Assembly: GCA_929200255.1 (NCBI GenBank)
Contig: CAKMYZ010000005.1
Coordinates: 1 to 64,000 of the forward strand
Reading direction: 5' to 3'
Length of the DNA stretch: 64,000 bases
Origin: an uncultured Alphaproteobacteria bacterium
Lineage (GTDB): Bacteria; Pseudomonadota; Alphaproteobacteria; Rhodobacterales; Rhodobacteraceae
Below are positions 43,849 through 52,500 of the stretch, in pieces. The position numbers and the translations under genes are program-made. The notes under the pieces are model-generated. The model saw only the letters and a program-made list of their open reading frames with translations, had not been told where the DNA came from and made no database searches. Every line of letters begins with the position of its first letter. The first letter of the stretch is position 1.

Positions 43849-45354
43849 TTACTTTTTCTTCCCGAAACCTGACAGGCCGGGTGGCAGCCCCGCAGCACCG
43901 CCGAGACCGGGCAAACCGCCGGGCGGCATTTGACCGCGCAGCGCTTTGGCCGCTTCGGCCATCGCCTTGGGGTCGTTCATGTCTGGCATTCCGCCTTCGG
44001 GCATGCCGCCGCCTTCGCCGAACATGCCCTTCATGGCCTGTTTCAGCATGCCGCCCTTGCCCATCTTTTTCATCATATCGGCCATCTGGCGGTGCTGTTT
44101 GACCAGTTTGTTCAATTCGGACACTTCAAGGCCAGCGCCCTTGGCGATCCGTTTTTTGCGAGAGGCCGCGAGCAGATCAGGGTTGGCCCGCTCTTTCTTG
44201 GTCATGGAATTGATCAGCGCGATCTGGCGTTTGAGGATGCTGTCATCCATGCCAGCTGTGGCCATCTGTTTGCCCATCTTGGCGGCACCGGGCATCATCC
44301 CCATCATGCCTTCCATGCCGCCCATTTTCATCATCTGCTCGAGCTGCATCTTCAGGTCGTTCATGTTGAAGCGACCCTTTTGAAAGCGCTTCATCATGCG
44401 TTCGGCCTGTTCGGCCTCGATCGTTTCCTGCGCCTTTTCGACCAACGCAACAATGTCGCCCATGCCAAGGATGCGGCCAGCGATGCGGTCCGGTTCGAAC
44501 GTTTCAATCGCGTCCATCTTTTCGCCAAGACCGACAAAGCGAATGGGCTTGCCGGTGATGGCACGCATGGACAGGGCCGCACCACCGCGCCCGTCACCAT
44601 CCATCCGTGTCAGGACCACGCCAGAGACGCCGATCTTGTCGTCGAATTCTTGCGCGACATTCACCGCGTCCTGACCTGTCAGCCCGTCAACGACCAGTAG
44701 TGTTTCGCGTGGGTTGGCGACGTCGCGCACGGCGGCGGCCTGCGCGATTAGTTCCTGATCGATGTGCAAACGACCTGCCGTGTCGAGCATATAGACATCA
44801 TACCCCCCAAGGCTGGCTTGGGTCTTGGCGCGATTGGCAATCGCAACCGGGTCTTCGCCTTTGACAATCGGCAGGGTATCGACACCGATTTGTCCGCCCA
44901 AAATCGCCAGTTGTTCCATCGCGGCTGGGCGATTGGTATCAAGCGAGGCCATCAGCACACGCTTGCCTTCGCGCTCTTTCAGGCGTTTTGCCAGTTTGGC
45001 AGTGGTTGTCGTTTTGCCGGACCCTTGCAAGCCCACCATCAGGATCGGGGCAGGCGGGTTGTCGATTTTCAGCGCGCCGGGATCATCATCGCCGGTCAGG
45101 ACATGCTGCAATTCATCATGCACGATCTTGACGACTTGCTGGCCGGGGGTAATTGACTTTGTGACGGCCTGACCTGTTGCCTTATCTTGCACGGTCTTGA
45201 TGAAATCGCGCGCAACAGGCAGCGATACATCAGCCTCAAGCAGGGCTACACGCACCTCGCGCAGGGCTGTTTTGACGTCATCATCCGTCAGCGCACCTTG
45301 CTTGGTCAGCTTGTCAAAGACACCGGATAGGCGTTCGGATAGATTTTCAAACAT
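43849..45354 (-). CDS. ffh: Signal recognition particle protein Ffh
   Basis: A 501-residue SRP54 homologue that, with SRP RNA, targets nascent membrane proteins to FtsY. N domain (residues ~1-90), G domain with GLQGSGKTTTTAKLAKRLKE, DTNRPAAMEQLAILG, DTAGRLHIDQELI and VLTRMDGDGRGGAALSM, then the methionine-rich M domain (MMKMGGMEGMMGMMPGAAKM) that holds SRP RNA. The C-terminal tail is Gly/Met/Pro-rich. The ATG at 45354 gives the normal family start MFENLSERLSGVFDKL. It heads the long minus-strand operon. Confidence 0.95.
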   Translation of the reverse strand: MFENLSERLSGVFDKLTKQGALTDDDVKTALREVRVALLEADVSLPVARDFIKTVQDKATGQAVTKSITPGQQVVKIVHDELQHVLTGDDDPGALKIDNPPAPILMVGLQGSGKTTTTAKLAKRLKEREGKRVLMASLDTNRPAAMEQLAILGGQIGVDTLPIVKGEDPVAIANRAKTQASLGGYDVYMLDTAGRLHIDQELIAQAAAVRDVANPRETLLVVDGLTGQDAVNVAQEFDDKIGVSGVVLTRMDGDGRGGAALSMRAITGKPIRFVGLGEKMDAIETFEPDRIAGRILGMGDIVALVEKAQETIEAEQAERMMKRFQKGRFNMNDLKMQLEQMMKMGGMEGMMGMMPGAAKMGKQMATAGMDDSILKRQIALINSMTKKERANPDLLAASRKKRIAKGAGLEVSELNKLVKQHRQMADMMKKMGKGGMLKQAMKGMFGEGGGMPEGGMPDMNDPKAMAEAAKALRGQMPPGGLPGLGGAAGLPPGLSGFGKKK

Positions 45355-45705
45355 CGGCCAAGGCCCTCGTCTCGTTTCAGTTGCCCTGCGTATATAGTGA
45401 CGCAATGCATAAAGCAGTAGCGCCCCCGTGGGCGCGACGCGCTGACGGAGGGCGATCCCCTGATATTTGGGGACCGGAAAGCTGTTGCTATCCGGGTGTT
45501 GGCTGGCGTTTACGCCTGTCGCGGGCTTGAGTCAACATACACCGGGTGAAGCCGCTCGGATGGCAGCGCCATCTGCATTGCCATGAGAGGCGGTGGTTTT
45601 GGGGCGACCCCCTGCATTTGAATGCCAATAGAAATACTGCCTTGCACCCGCGAACGAAATGACCGAATTTTGGCCTCATATGTTTGCAAACGCACAGGCG
45701 ACCTC
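45355..45705. other. 351-bp divergent gap between ffh and a LysR gene
   Basis: This contains the expected divergent promoters. Two hairpins are visible: GCGCCC / GGGCGC at 45420-45435 and TCCCC / GGGGA around 45449-45466. Minus-strand frames at 45488-45707 lack ribosome binding sites and family resemblance. A perfect 10-bp palindrome GTTTGCAAAC is at 45682-45691. Nothing else is supported. Confidence 0.35.
45682..45691. promoter_or_regulatory. Palindrome GTTTGCAAAC before the LysR gene
   Basis: A perfect 10-bp palindrome ending 14 bp before the ATG at 45706. Its location suggests autoregulation by the LysR protein, but no known consensus was matched and a short palindrome may arise by chance. 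Confidence 0.35.
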
Positions 45706-46584
45706 ATGGATAACTGGGATGAGATCAGAACGGCCTATCAAGTGGCGCGGATGGGCACCGTCAGTGGCGCCGCGGATCAGTTGGGCGTACATCACGCAAC
45801 GGTGATCCGCCACATTGATGCGTTGGAACAACGTCTGGGCGCAAAACTATTTCAACGTCATGCGCGCGGGTATACGGCGACCGAGGCTGGCACCGATCTG
45901 TTGCAGGTTGCACAGGCCACCGATGATCAATTCACCCAATTGGCCGGACGGATCAAAGGGCAGGGCGAAGGTGTTTCGGGAGACTTTGTTGTTACATCGC
46001 TGACGATAGCCTCGGGCATGTTGACCCCGATTCTGGTGGCGTTTCAGGCGGAACACCCCGACGTGCGGGTGCGGTATCGGACGGGTGAGCGTCTGTTTCG
46101 GCTCGAATATGGCGAGGCCCATGTCGCAATCCGTGCGGGTACCATGCCCGACGAGCCCGACAACGTGGTGCAGCCGCTCATGCAGCAGCAGATGGCGCTG
46201 GTCGCCTCTGACGGCTATATCGCGCGACATGGTGCGCCAAAGGATGTGGCGGACCTCAAGAACCACTATTTTGTGACGCATGATAGTGACAATAGCCGCG
46301 CGCCCTTCACCCGTTGGCTACGCGCCACGGTATCCGAAGATCGCTTTATCTATCGCGCAACCGATAACCGCGACATGCAGGATGCTATCGTGGCCGGTGC
46401 CGGGATCGGGTTTGTTCTGGCGCAGACGGCAAAGGCCAATCCCGCACTGACCGAGGTGATTGCGCGCCAAGACGAATGGGCCGCACCGCTATGGATCGTG
46501 ACCCATGTGGATTTGCACCGGACGACCAAAGTGCAAACCTTCCTGCGCTTTCTAAAAGAGCGCATCAAGATGTTGGAGTGCTGA
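45706..46584 (+). CDS. LysR-family transcriptional regulator
   Basis: A 292-residue regulator: helix-turn-helix at residues ~4-63 (IRTAYQVARMGTVSGAADQL, HHATVIRHIDALEQRLGAKL) and an effector domain (SGDFVVTSLTIASGMLTPIL, VAIRAGTMPDEPDNVVQPLM, DAIVAGAGIGFVLAQTAKAN). The start ATG at 45706 fits the family. The downstream EamA exporter starts within the stop (TGATG), so the pair forms an operon and the regulator may sense what the transporter exports (inference). Confidence 0.9.
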   Translation: MDNWDEIRTAYQVARMGTVSGAADQLGVHHATVIRHIDALEQRLGAKLFQRHARGYTATEAGTDLLQVAQATDDQFTQLAGRIKGQGEGVSGDFVVTSLTIASGMLTPILVAFQAEHPDVRVRYRTGERLFRLEYGEAHVAIRAGTMPDEPDNVVQPLMQQQMALVASDGYIARHGAPKDVADLKNHYFVTHDSDNSRAPFTRWLRATVSEDRFIYRATDNRDMQDAIVAGAGIGFVLAQTAKANPALTEVIARQDEWAAPLWIVTHVDLHRTTKVQTFLRFLKERIKMLEC

Positions 46585-47489
46585 TGTCGCAGGGGCGTGC
46601 CGGGCATCTGGCGATGCTCGTCTTTTCGATGTTGGTGGCAGGATCCTTTGCGTTGGGATCGCTGGCCGCCAATGAGGTCGCGCCGACAGTGCTGAATGTT
46701 GTGCGGTTCTGGATTGCCACGGCGATTATGGGGATGGTTGCGGTGGCCACGACCGGATTGCCCCGGAGCGCCGCGCGGGCGCCATGGCGTTACTTCGTAT
46801 TGGCGTCCTTTTTCACGACTTACTTTGTGTTGATGTTCGAAGGGTTGAAAACCGCCCCGCCGGTCAGTGCTGCGGCGGTGTTCACGCTGACGCCGATCCT
46901 GTCGGCGGGTTTTGGCTATATCCTGCTACGGCAAGTCGTGACGCCAAGGATCGCCCTTGCCCTTTTGATTGGGGCGCTGGGTGCGGTATGGGTCATCTTT
47001 CGGGCTGATGTCGCGGCGATCCTGCGATTTGAGGTCGGGCAGGGCGAGATGATTTATTTCTGGGGTTGCGCTGCCCACGCGGCCTATACCCCGCTGGTAC
47101 GCAAACTGAACCGGGGCGAAAGCGCGATTGTATTCAGCTTTGGTGTTCTGCTGGCAGGGTCTATTCTGTTAACGTTCTGGAGCGGGAAAGAGGCAATCGC
47201 CACGGACTGGGCCAACCTGCCAATGATTGTCTGGCTGACAATCATTTACACAGCCGTTTTTGCGAGTGCAGCGACCTTTACCTTACTGCAATTCGCCGCA
47301 CTGCGGCTGCCGAGTTCAAAGGTGATGGCCTATACCTATCTGGTGCCAAGCTGGGTGCTGGTATGGGAGGTTGCACTGGCTGGCGACACTGCGCCAGTCA
47401 AGGTGATCATTGGGCTCGCTTTGACGATATTTGCGCTGTCTCTCCTCTTGCGAAATGAAGATGAAGCGCCAGCCATGCAATTGAAGTAA
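46584..47489 (+). CDS. DMT-superfamily transporter (EamA)
   Basis: A 301-residue inner-membrane protein with ten hydrophobic segments in two EamA halves (AMLVFSMLVAGSFALGSLAA, RYFVLASFFTTYFVLMFEGL, LSAGFGYILLRQVVTPRIAL; then EMIYFWGCAAHAAYTPLVRK, VIIGLALTIFALSLLL). The motif LKTAPPVSAAAVFTLTPILS is a typical drug/metabolite transporter segment. The ATG overlaps the lysR stop by one base. Substrate unknown. Confidence 0.88.
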   Translation: MSQGRAGHLAMLVFSMLVAGSFALGSLAANEVAPTVLNVVRFWIATAIMGMVAVATTGLPRSAARAPWRYFVLASFFTTYFVLMFEGLKTAPPVSAAAVFTLTPILSAGFGYILLRQVVTPRIALALLIGALGAVWVIFRADVAAILRFEVGQGEMIYFWGCAAHAAYTPLVRKLNRGESAIVFSFGVLLAGSILLTFWSGKEAIATDWANLPMIVWLTIIYTAVFASAATFTLLQFAALRLPSSKVMAYTYLVPSWVLVWEVALAGDTAPVKVIIGLALTIFALSLLLRNEDEAPAMQLK

Positions 47490-47574
47490 TCCCAGTGGGC
47501 GCGCGATGTCGCGGTGCCACGAAACAAAGTCAGCCCGATGCGCCATTCCATCATCTTGTCGGGCCGGTGCGGAT

Positions 47575-47907
47575 CTATTGCGCGCCTTCATTGAGCTGTT
47601 GTGACAGGAAGCTTTCGAAGGCATCCAGATCAATCGCATCCATCTGGCCAAACGCCTGCATCCAGACTGAGGCCTCGCGCAGCGCGTCAGGTTCCAGCTT
47701 GCACCATTTCACGCGGCCTCGCTTTTCCTGCGAAATCAGACCAGCAGCAGTCAGTACAGCCAGATGTTTGGATATGGCGGCCAGAGATGTTTCAAAAGGT
47801 TCGGCAACATCGGTGACGGCCATGTCATCCTCCAGCAGCATCGAAAGGATCGCGCGGCGTGTGGGGTCGGCCAAAGCCGCGAAAATGATGTCGAGAGGAT
47901 GTGCCAT
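47575..47907 (-). CDS. ArsR-family transcriptional regulator
   Basis: A 110-residue winged helix-turn-helix protein: AHPLDIIFAALADPTRRAIL, AVTDVAEPFETSLAAISKHL, AVLTAAGLISQEKRGRVKWC. There are no metal-site cysteine pairs in the recognition helix (no ELCVCDL motif), so it is not a classical metal sensor; this subtype usually sits next to an SRPBCC/AHSA1 gene, but none is seen here. The start is the ATG at 47907 with an in-frame alternative six codons earlier. Confidence 0.88.
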   Translation of the reverse strand: MAHPLDIIFAALADPTRRAILSMLLEDDMAVTDVAEPFETSLAAISKHLAVLTAAGLISQEKRGRVKWCKLEPDALREASVWMQAFGQMDAIDLDAFESFLSQQLNEGAQ

Positions 47908-48215
47908 CCGGTCAAGGCTTAGCAATCAACGACCTGTCACGCCAGTATTTCATAATACCAGACGGTATCGGCACGTTGCGATAGCGCGCTGGACTGGCTG
48001 CTGGATGACAACGCGATGCTTCGCGCAATCAAGCAATAGTCAACCACTGGGTTGAATATCGTAACACCGTTTCATGTGTGAAGCGGGGGCGCCTTCTTAT
48101 CGAGATCGAAGTCCTAAGTTGTTGAATATAAAGCAATAAAACGAATCTCCTGCTCGCTTGACTCTGTTGCGGTCCCACCATAGACCAACCGCAACTGACG
48201 GATGGGCCAAAACCG

Positions 48216-48548
48216 ATGTCTGAACGCGATGATGCTGACCGCCTCAAGGCGCTTGAAGCGAAGATTGACGCGCTCAAAACACCGAAAACGGTAAAGGACC
48301 ATTCCGAAGAGCACTATTCTCAGGCGCAGCTTGCCTGGCGGATGGTGATCGAGCTTGTTGCCGGTCTTGGGATCGGCTTTGGCATTGGATACGGGCTGGA
48401 TACCGCGTTTGGTACGACGCCGATTTTTCTGGTGCTGTTTATATTCTTTGGCCTCGCTGCCGGTGTTCTCACCATGATGCGATCAGCCAAGGAAGTGCAG
48501 AAAAAGCAGCTTGAGGCTGCGAAAGATGAGGGCGAAACACGTGGCTGA
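48216..48548 (+). CDS. atpI: ATP synthase assembly protein AtpI/AtpZ
   Basis: A 110-residue membrane protein that heads the F0 operon. Two helices ([40 protein letters not shown]) are separated by a short loop after a helical N-terminus ([20 protein letters not shown]). AtpI aids assembly of the c-ring or Mg2+ uptake in relatives. Its 3' end overlaps atpB, whose translation starts at a GTG (48541) or ATG (48526). The promoter should lie in the ~300-bp region upstream. Confidence 0.88.
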   Translation: MSERDDADRLKALEAKIDALKTPKTVKDHSEEHYSQAQLAWRMVIELVAGLGIGFGIGYGLDTAFGTTPIFLVLFIFFGLAAGVLTMMRSAKEVQKKQLEAAKDEGETRG

Positions 48549-49290
48549 AGAAAAAGCAGAAGGTGGTCTGGTATTTCACCCGCTGGATCAGTTTATCGTC
48601 AAGCCAATTTTCGGTGACGGTCCTGTACACTGGTATACGCCAACAAACGTGACCCTCTGGATGGGTTTGTCGCTGCTGGCGATTGTCGCTATCTTTGTTT
48701 TGGGCAGCCGCGGTCGCGCAATCATTCCAACACGTCTGCAGTCCATCGGTGAGCTGATCTACGGCTTTATCTACAAGATGGTTGAAGATGTAACAGGCAA
48801 AGATGGCGTGAAGTATTTCCCCTACATCATGACGCTGTTCCTGTTCATTCTATTCGCCAACTATCTGGCGCTGATCCCAACATCTTATAGCGCCACCTCC
48901 ATGATCGCGGTGACCGCCGTGCTTGGTTTCGGTGTCTTCATTGTTGTGACTATTCTTGGCTTTGTTCTGAACGGGCCGGCGTTCCTTGGTTTGTTCTGGA
49001 TGAAGGACGCCCCGGCGATCCTGCGGCCGATCATCGCGGTTATCGAAGTGATCTCTTACTTCGTGCGCCCGGTAAGCCACTCTATTCGTTTGGCGGGCAA
49101 CATCATGGCCGGTCACGCGGTGATCAAAGTGTTCGCAGGTTTTGCCGCGCTGACAGTGGTGAGCCCCGTCGCGATCCTTGGCATCACAGCCATCTACGGT
49201 CTTGAGGTCCTTGTGGCCGGTATTCAGGCCTATGTTTTCACCATTCTGACGTGTGTCTATCTGAAAGACGCGCTTCATCCCGCACACTAA
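48541..49290 (+). CDS. atpB: ATP synthase F0 subunit a
   Basis: A 249-residue proton-channel subunit with five to six membrane helices. The essential arginine is in the fourth helix segment [20 protein letters not shown], and the C-terminal [20 protein letters not shown] is diagnostic. The start is set at the GTG that overlaps the atpI stop by 8 bp and is preceded by GAGGGC; ATG 48526 is an alternative. It pairs with the c-ring to move protons through F0. Confidence 0.95.
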   Translation: MAEEKAEGGLVFHPLDQFIVKPIFGDGPVHWYTPTNVTLWMGLSLLAIVAIFVLGSRGRAIIPTRLQSIGELIYGFIYKMVEDVTGKDGVKYFPYIMTLFLFILFANYLALIPTSYSATSMIAVTAVLGFGVFIVVTILGFVLNGPAFLGLFWMKDAPAILRPIIAVIEVISYFVRPVSHSIRLAGNIMAGHAVIKVFAGFAALTVVSPVAILGITAIYGLEVLVAGIQAYVFTILTCVYLKDALHPAH

Positions 49291-49346
49291 CGACGTGGGC
49301 TTTGCCCACCCTACTATCTAACTTCCAATCGTAAGGAGAAATACTC

Positions 49347-49571
49347 ATGGAAGGTCAACTCGCACACATCGGCGCAGGTCTCGCAGCTATCGGTTCCGGC
49401 GCTGCCGCAATCGGTGTTGGTACAGTTGCAGGTAACTACCTGGCTGGCGCATTGCGTAACCCATCTGCTGCTGCTGGTCAGACAGCAACATTGTTCATCG
49501 GTCTGGCATTCGCCGAAGCCCTGGGGATCTTTGCATTCCTCGTGTCGCTTCTGCTGATGTTCGCAGTCTAA
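49347..49571 (+). CDS. atpE: ATP synthase F0 subunit c
   Basis: A 74-residue hairpin proteolipid. Helix 1 is [20 protein letters not shown] with a Gly/Ala packing ladder; helix 2 is [20 protein letters not shown] with the proton-carrying glutamate in [15 protein letters not shown] lies 8 bases before the ATG, and a 56-bp gap follows atpB. Multiple copies form the rotor ring. Confidence 0.96.
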   Translation: MEGQLAHIGAGLAAIGSGAAAIGVGTVAGNYLAGALRNPSAAAGQTATLFIGLAFAEALGIFAFLVSLLLMFAV

Positions 49572-49653
49572 GAACACACCCATATCCTTACGGCTTGGTG
49601 GTCGCGGAGCCCCGTGACCACCAAGTAAACACTCAAGGTATTCGGGGGCCATC

Positions 49654-50202
49654 ATGGCAACAGAAACAACAGACGCCGTCGCTGGTGCTTGCGTAGATGC
49701 AGGGGGTTCTGCCCTTGGTATGCCGCAGCTTTGCGCGGATTGGATGCCCAACCAGATTTTCTGGCTGGTTGTCACATTGATCGCAATCTTCTTTGTGATG
49801 TCACGCATCGCTTTGCCCCGCATTGGTGCGGTTCTGGCAGAACGGTCCGGCACCATTACAAACGATATTGCCGCAGCCGAAGAGCTGAAGAATAAGGCGG
49901 CAGAAGCTGAAGCGGCTTATGACCAGGCGCTTCTGGATGCCCGTGCGGAGGCGCAAAAGATCGTCGCCGACGCCAAAGCAGAAATTCAGGCCGAGTTGGA
50001 CGTGGAACTGCAGAAAGCAGATGCCGAGATCGCGGCCAAGGCAACCGAAAGCGAAGCGGCCATCGCCGAAATTCGCGAGGGTGCCAAGAAAAGCGTGACA
50101 GCCGTCGCCAAGGACACAGCCAAGGAATTGGTTGCAGCTATGGGCGGCTCTGCCGATGCCAAGACGATCACGGCTGAAATTAACGCGCGGATGAAAGGGT
50201 AA
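49654..50202 (+). CDS. atpG: ATP synthase F0 subunit b'
   Basis: A 182-residue peripheral-stalk subunit. One N-terminal membrane helix ([20 protein letters not shown]) leads into a long Ala/Glu/Lys-rich coiled coil ([40 protein letters not shown]). The b' form pairs with the b subunit encoded next; the doubled stalk gene is typical of photosynthetic bacteria and alphaproteobacteria. Often named atpG or atpX in this context. A short gap of 3 bp separates it from atpF. Confidence 0.9.
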   Translation: MATETTDAVAGACVDAGGSALGMPQLCADWMPNQIFWLVVTLIAIFFVMSRIALPRIGAVLAERSGTITNDIAAAEELKNKAAEAEAAYDQALLDARAEAQKIVADAKAEIQAELDVELQKADAEIAAKATESEAAIAEIREGAKKSVTAVAKDTAKELVAAMGGSADAKTITAEINARMKG

Positions 50203-50205
50203 GAT

Positions 50206-50766
50206 ATGAGACTGATACTCACCGCCCTTTTCGCTCTTGCCGCCAGCCCAGCGCTTGCGGCAGGTGACAAGCCTTTCTTTTCGCTGGCGAACACGGACTT
50301 TGTTGTCTCAATCGCCTTCCTGATTTTTGTTGGAATCCTGCTGTACTACAAAGTGCCCAGCCTTGTTGGCGGCATGTTGGACAAGCGTGCCGACGATATC
50401 AAATCCGAACTGGATGAGGCCAAGGCACTGCGCGAAGAAGCCCAGTCTTTGCTGGCCAGCTACGAGCGCAAGCAAAAGGAAGTCCAAGAGCAGTCCGAGC
50501 GTATCGTTGCTGCTGCCAAGGAAGAGGCGACAAATGCCGCTGCTGCTGCCAAGGATGACATAGCGAAATCTATCGCCCGTCGCCTAGCTGCTGCTGAAGA
50601 GCAGATTGCGAGTGCGCAAGCTGACGCCATCAAAGAAGTACGTGATCAAGCGATTACGGTTGCTGTTGGCGCTGCCAAGGACGTGATCACCAAACAGATG
50701 GACGCAAAATCTGCAGGTGCATTGATCGACACATCAATCGCCACGGTGGCTGACAAGCTTCACTAA
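50206..50766 (+). CDS. atpF: ATP synthase F0 subunit b
   Basis: A 186-residue stalk subunit. A signal-like start (MRLILTALFALAASPALAAG) precedes the membrane segment VVSIAFLIFVGILLYYKVPS, followed by a coiled coil (KSELDEAKALREEAQSLLAS, IAKSIARRLAAAEEQIASAQ). Both parts together are known in roseobacter b subunits. It is the last gene of the F0 operon, ended by a strong hairpin. The F1 genes (atpHAGDC) are not in this window. Confidence 0.93.
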   Translation: MRLILTALFALAASPALAAGDKPFFSLANTDFVVSIAFLIFVGILLYYKVPSLVGGMLDKRADDIKSELDEAKALREEAQSLLASYERKQKEVQEQSERIVAAAKEEATNAAAAAKDDIAKSIARRLAAAEEQIASAQADAIKEVRDQAITVAVGAAKDVITKQMDAKSAGALIDTSIATVADKLH

Positions 50767-50787
50767 GCGGCCGTCACAACCGAATGC

Positions 50788-50822
50788 AAAGCCCGGCCGT
50801 GTGATGCGCAGCCGGGCTTTTT
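50788..50822 (+). terminator. Terminator of the F0 operon
   Basis: A perfect 10-bp stem AAAGCCCGGC / GCCGGGCTTT with a 13-base loop, ending in TTTTT at 50818-50822. Confidence 0.88.
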
Positions 50823-50886
50823 CGTTGACAGGGGGGCGTTGCGCTTGAACACTCAATCAAGGGGCGAAAGCGGGAGAGGATCAAAA

Positions 50887-51627
50887 ATGCCGACCCTTTG
50901 GCTCGGCGCGCGCGCCGCTGTATTTTATGTTGGTGTTCTGACCCTTGGCGCGTTTCTTGTTTTTCGTGTCGGCGCCCCGCCGGTGGATGTTCCGGGCGTA
51001 TTGGCCAAACTCTTGCCAGTTCAATGTGTCGCTGTCGCGCTATGTGTTTTCTTCGCCCTACGCAGCGGTGGGTGGCGGAATGTGGGATTTGGCCGGATAG
51101 ACCTGACAGGTCTCATCTGGTTTCTACCTGCATGGTGGGTCCTGGCTGCCCTGTTCGGGGAGGTGTTCCTTGATGGATCAGCGCCCGCGCTCAAAGACCT
51201 TGGCGCAGCAACCTGGACCTTTCTGCTGCTCGCTCCTCTTCTTGTCGCTTTCGGGGAAGAGGTCATGTTCCGGGGTGTCTTACTGCGGGGCGCATTAGCC
51301 GAATTGCCGGTTGCGCCTGCCCTGTTGCTGAGCACAGTAGGTTTCGCGGCGCTGCATTTCGTGAATGGGATTTCCGGGCAGGCGGCCGCAGGGACGGTGC
51401 AGCAGGTTGGCTTTGCCCTGGTTGTTGGCTTTGCACTTGCCCCGTTGGCGATCCGGATCGGCAGTCTTTGGCCACTCATCCTGTGGCATTGGCTTTGGAA
51501 TGTGGCGATCTTTGCCAGCCAAATCGCTGGTCTTATTCACCCTTTTGTGTTCATCGGAATGTCCATTCAGGCGGCCGTGTCAATCTGGCTTTGGATCGCG
51601 CTCATCCGTGGTGACATCAAACCCTAA
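50887..51627 (+). CDS. CPBP-family intramembrane metalloprotease
   Basis: A 246-residue multi-pass membrane protein of the CAAX-protease / bacteriocin-processing family. The three active-site motifs are visible: AFGEEVMFRGVLLRGALAEL (EExxxR), VGFAALHFVNGISG (FxxxH) and WPLILWHWLWNVAIF (HxxxN/D-type). The ATG at 50887 has GAGAGGA upstream; a start 16 codons earlier is possible. Physiological substrates are unknown. It overlaps the convergent GntR gene by 4 bp. Confidence 0.88.
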   Translation: MPTLWLGARAAVFYVGVLTLGAFLVFRVGAPPVDVPGVLAKLLPVQCVAVALCVFFALRSGGWRNVGFGRIDLTGLIWFLPAWWVLAALFGEVFLDGSAPALKDLGAATWTFLLLAPLLVAFGEEVMFRGVLLRGALAELPVAPALLLSTVGFAALHFVNGISGQAAAGTVQQVGFALVVGFALAPLAIRIGSLWPLILWHWLWNVAIFASQIAGLIHPFVFIGMSIQAAVSIWLWIALIRGDIKP

Positions 51628-52391
51628 CGCTTGGCTTCATGCTCCAGCCGCTTTTGCGCAAAAACCTCGTCACGGTCGGATTTTTGCTGATCGGACAGCG
51701 CGGTTTCAACAAAGCTGAGATGCGATTCCACCGCAGCACGTGCGGCCTGCGGGTCGCGTGATTGCAGAGCGGTATTAATGACCCGGTGCTGGTCTAGCAA
51801 TGTGTCGCGCGTCATCCGTTGCTTGAACATGACAGTGCGATTGTAGAATACACCTTCACGTAGCAAGTCGTACATAGAGCGCATCATATGCAGCATAATG
51901 ACGTTGTGGCTGGCCTCGATGATCGACAGGTGGAAATCGGCGTCAAGCCGGGCCTCGTCCGCTGGGTTCCGTTTTTGATGGGCGGCCTCCATCTTTTCAA
52001 AGATCGTGTTGATGACCTTGAGATCGGTATCGCTGGCGCGCTGTGCTGCGCGTTCTGCCGCCAGCCCCTCCATGTCGCGGCGGAAACTGATGTAGTCAAA
52101 GACCGCCCTGTCATGGGTGGCGAAGAGTGTGACCAGAGCAGGTGAAAACGCCGAGCCCAGCACGTCGGCTACATAGACGCCAGCACCCGCCTTGGACGTC
52201 AGCAAACCGCGGTTTTGCAAATCTGCCAAAGCTTCACGCAGGGAGGGCCGCGAAACGCCCATCCGTTCGCTGAGTTCACGCTCGGACGGCAGACGCTCAC
52301 CCGGTCGCAGAATGCCGCGCAGGATCAGGCCTTCGACCTGGCGGATCACACCATGAGAGAGTTTTTCTTGCTGAACAGGTTCAAACGGCAT
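51624..52391 (-). CDS. GntR-family regulator, FadR/PdhR type
   Basis: A 255-residue repressor. Winged helix at residues ~10-75 (VIRQVEGLILRGILRPGERL, PSERELSERMGVSRPSLREA) and the FCD effector domain (AVFDYISFRRDMEGLAAERA, ADEARLDADFHLSIIEASHN, VESHLSFVETAL) with the acidic/His metal-binding set in DADFHLSIIEASHN. Members sense pyruvate, lactate, glycolate or fatty-acyl-CoA. An inverted repeat TTGGTCA / TGACCAA lies 17 bp upstream, which fits autoregulation. The regulated pathway is not adjacent. Confidence 0.9.
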   Translation of the reverse strand: MPFEPVQQEKLSHGVIRQVEGLILRGILRPGERLPSERELSERMGVSRPSLREALADLQNRGLLTSKAGAGVYVADVLGSAFSPALVTLFATHDRAVFDYISFRRDMEGLAAERAAQRASDTDLKVINTIFEKMEAAHQKRNPADEARLDADFHLSIIEASHNVIMLHMMRSMYDLLREGVFYNRTVMFKQRMTRDTLLDQHRVINTALQSRDPQAARAAVESHLSFVETALSDQQKSDRDEVFAQKRLEHEAKR

Positions 52392-52407
52392 GGAATATCA
52401 TCTCCGA

Positions 52408-52428
52408 TTGGTCAAATGATATGACCAA
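52408..52428. promoter_or_regulatory. Operator of the GntR-family gene
   Basis: TTGGTCA (52408-52414) and TGACCAA (52422-52428) are a perfect 7-bp inverted repeat with a 7-base spacer, 17 bp upstream of the start. The TTGGT..ACCAA half-sites resemble those of FadR/PdhR/GlcC-type regulators, though with wider spacing. Confidence 0.7.
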
Positions 52429-52445
52429 AGGGGGGGGCTCACAAC

Positions 52446-52473
52446 AAAAAAGGGGCTGCGTTATCGCAGCCCC
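52446..52473 (-). terminator. Terminator of the OmpA-family gene
   Basis: On the minus strand, stem GGGGCTGCG / CGCAGCCCC (9 bp, ATAA loop) is followed by TTTTTT. It lies 28 bp after the OmpA-family stop. Confidence 0.9.
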
Positions 52474-52500
52474 TGTCGGCAAATCGTCGGGGTCAGCGCC

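Noticed and set aside
47936-48050. Coding-like stretch (ALDWLLDDNAMLRAIKQ) between ArsR and atpI
   Set aside because: Requires a frame change, has no start codon or ribosome binding site, and may be chance; not strong enough to call a pseudogene.
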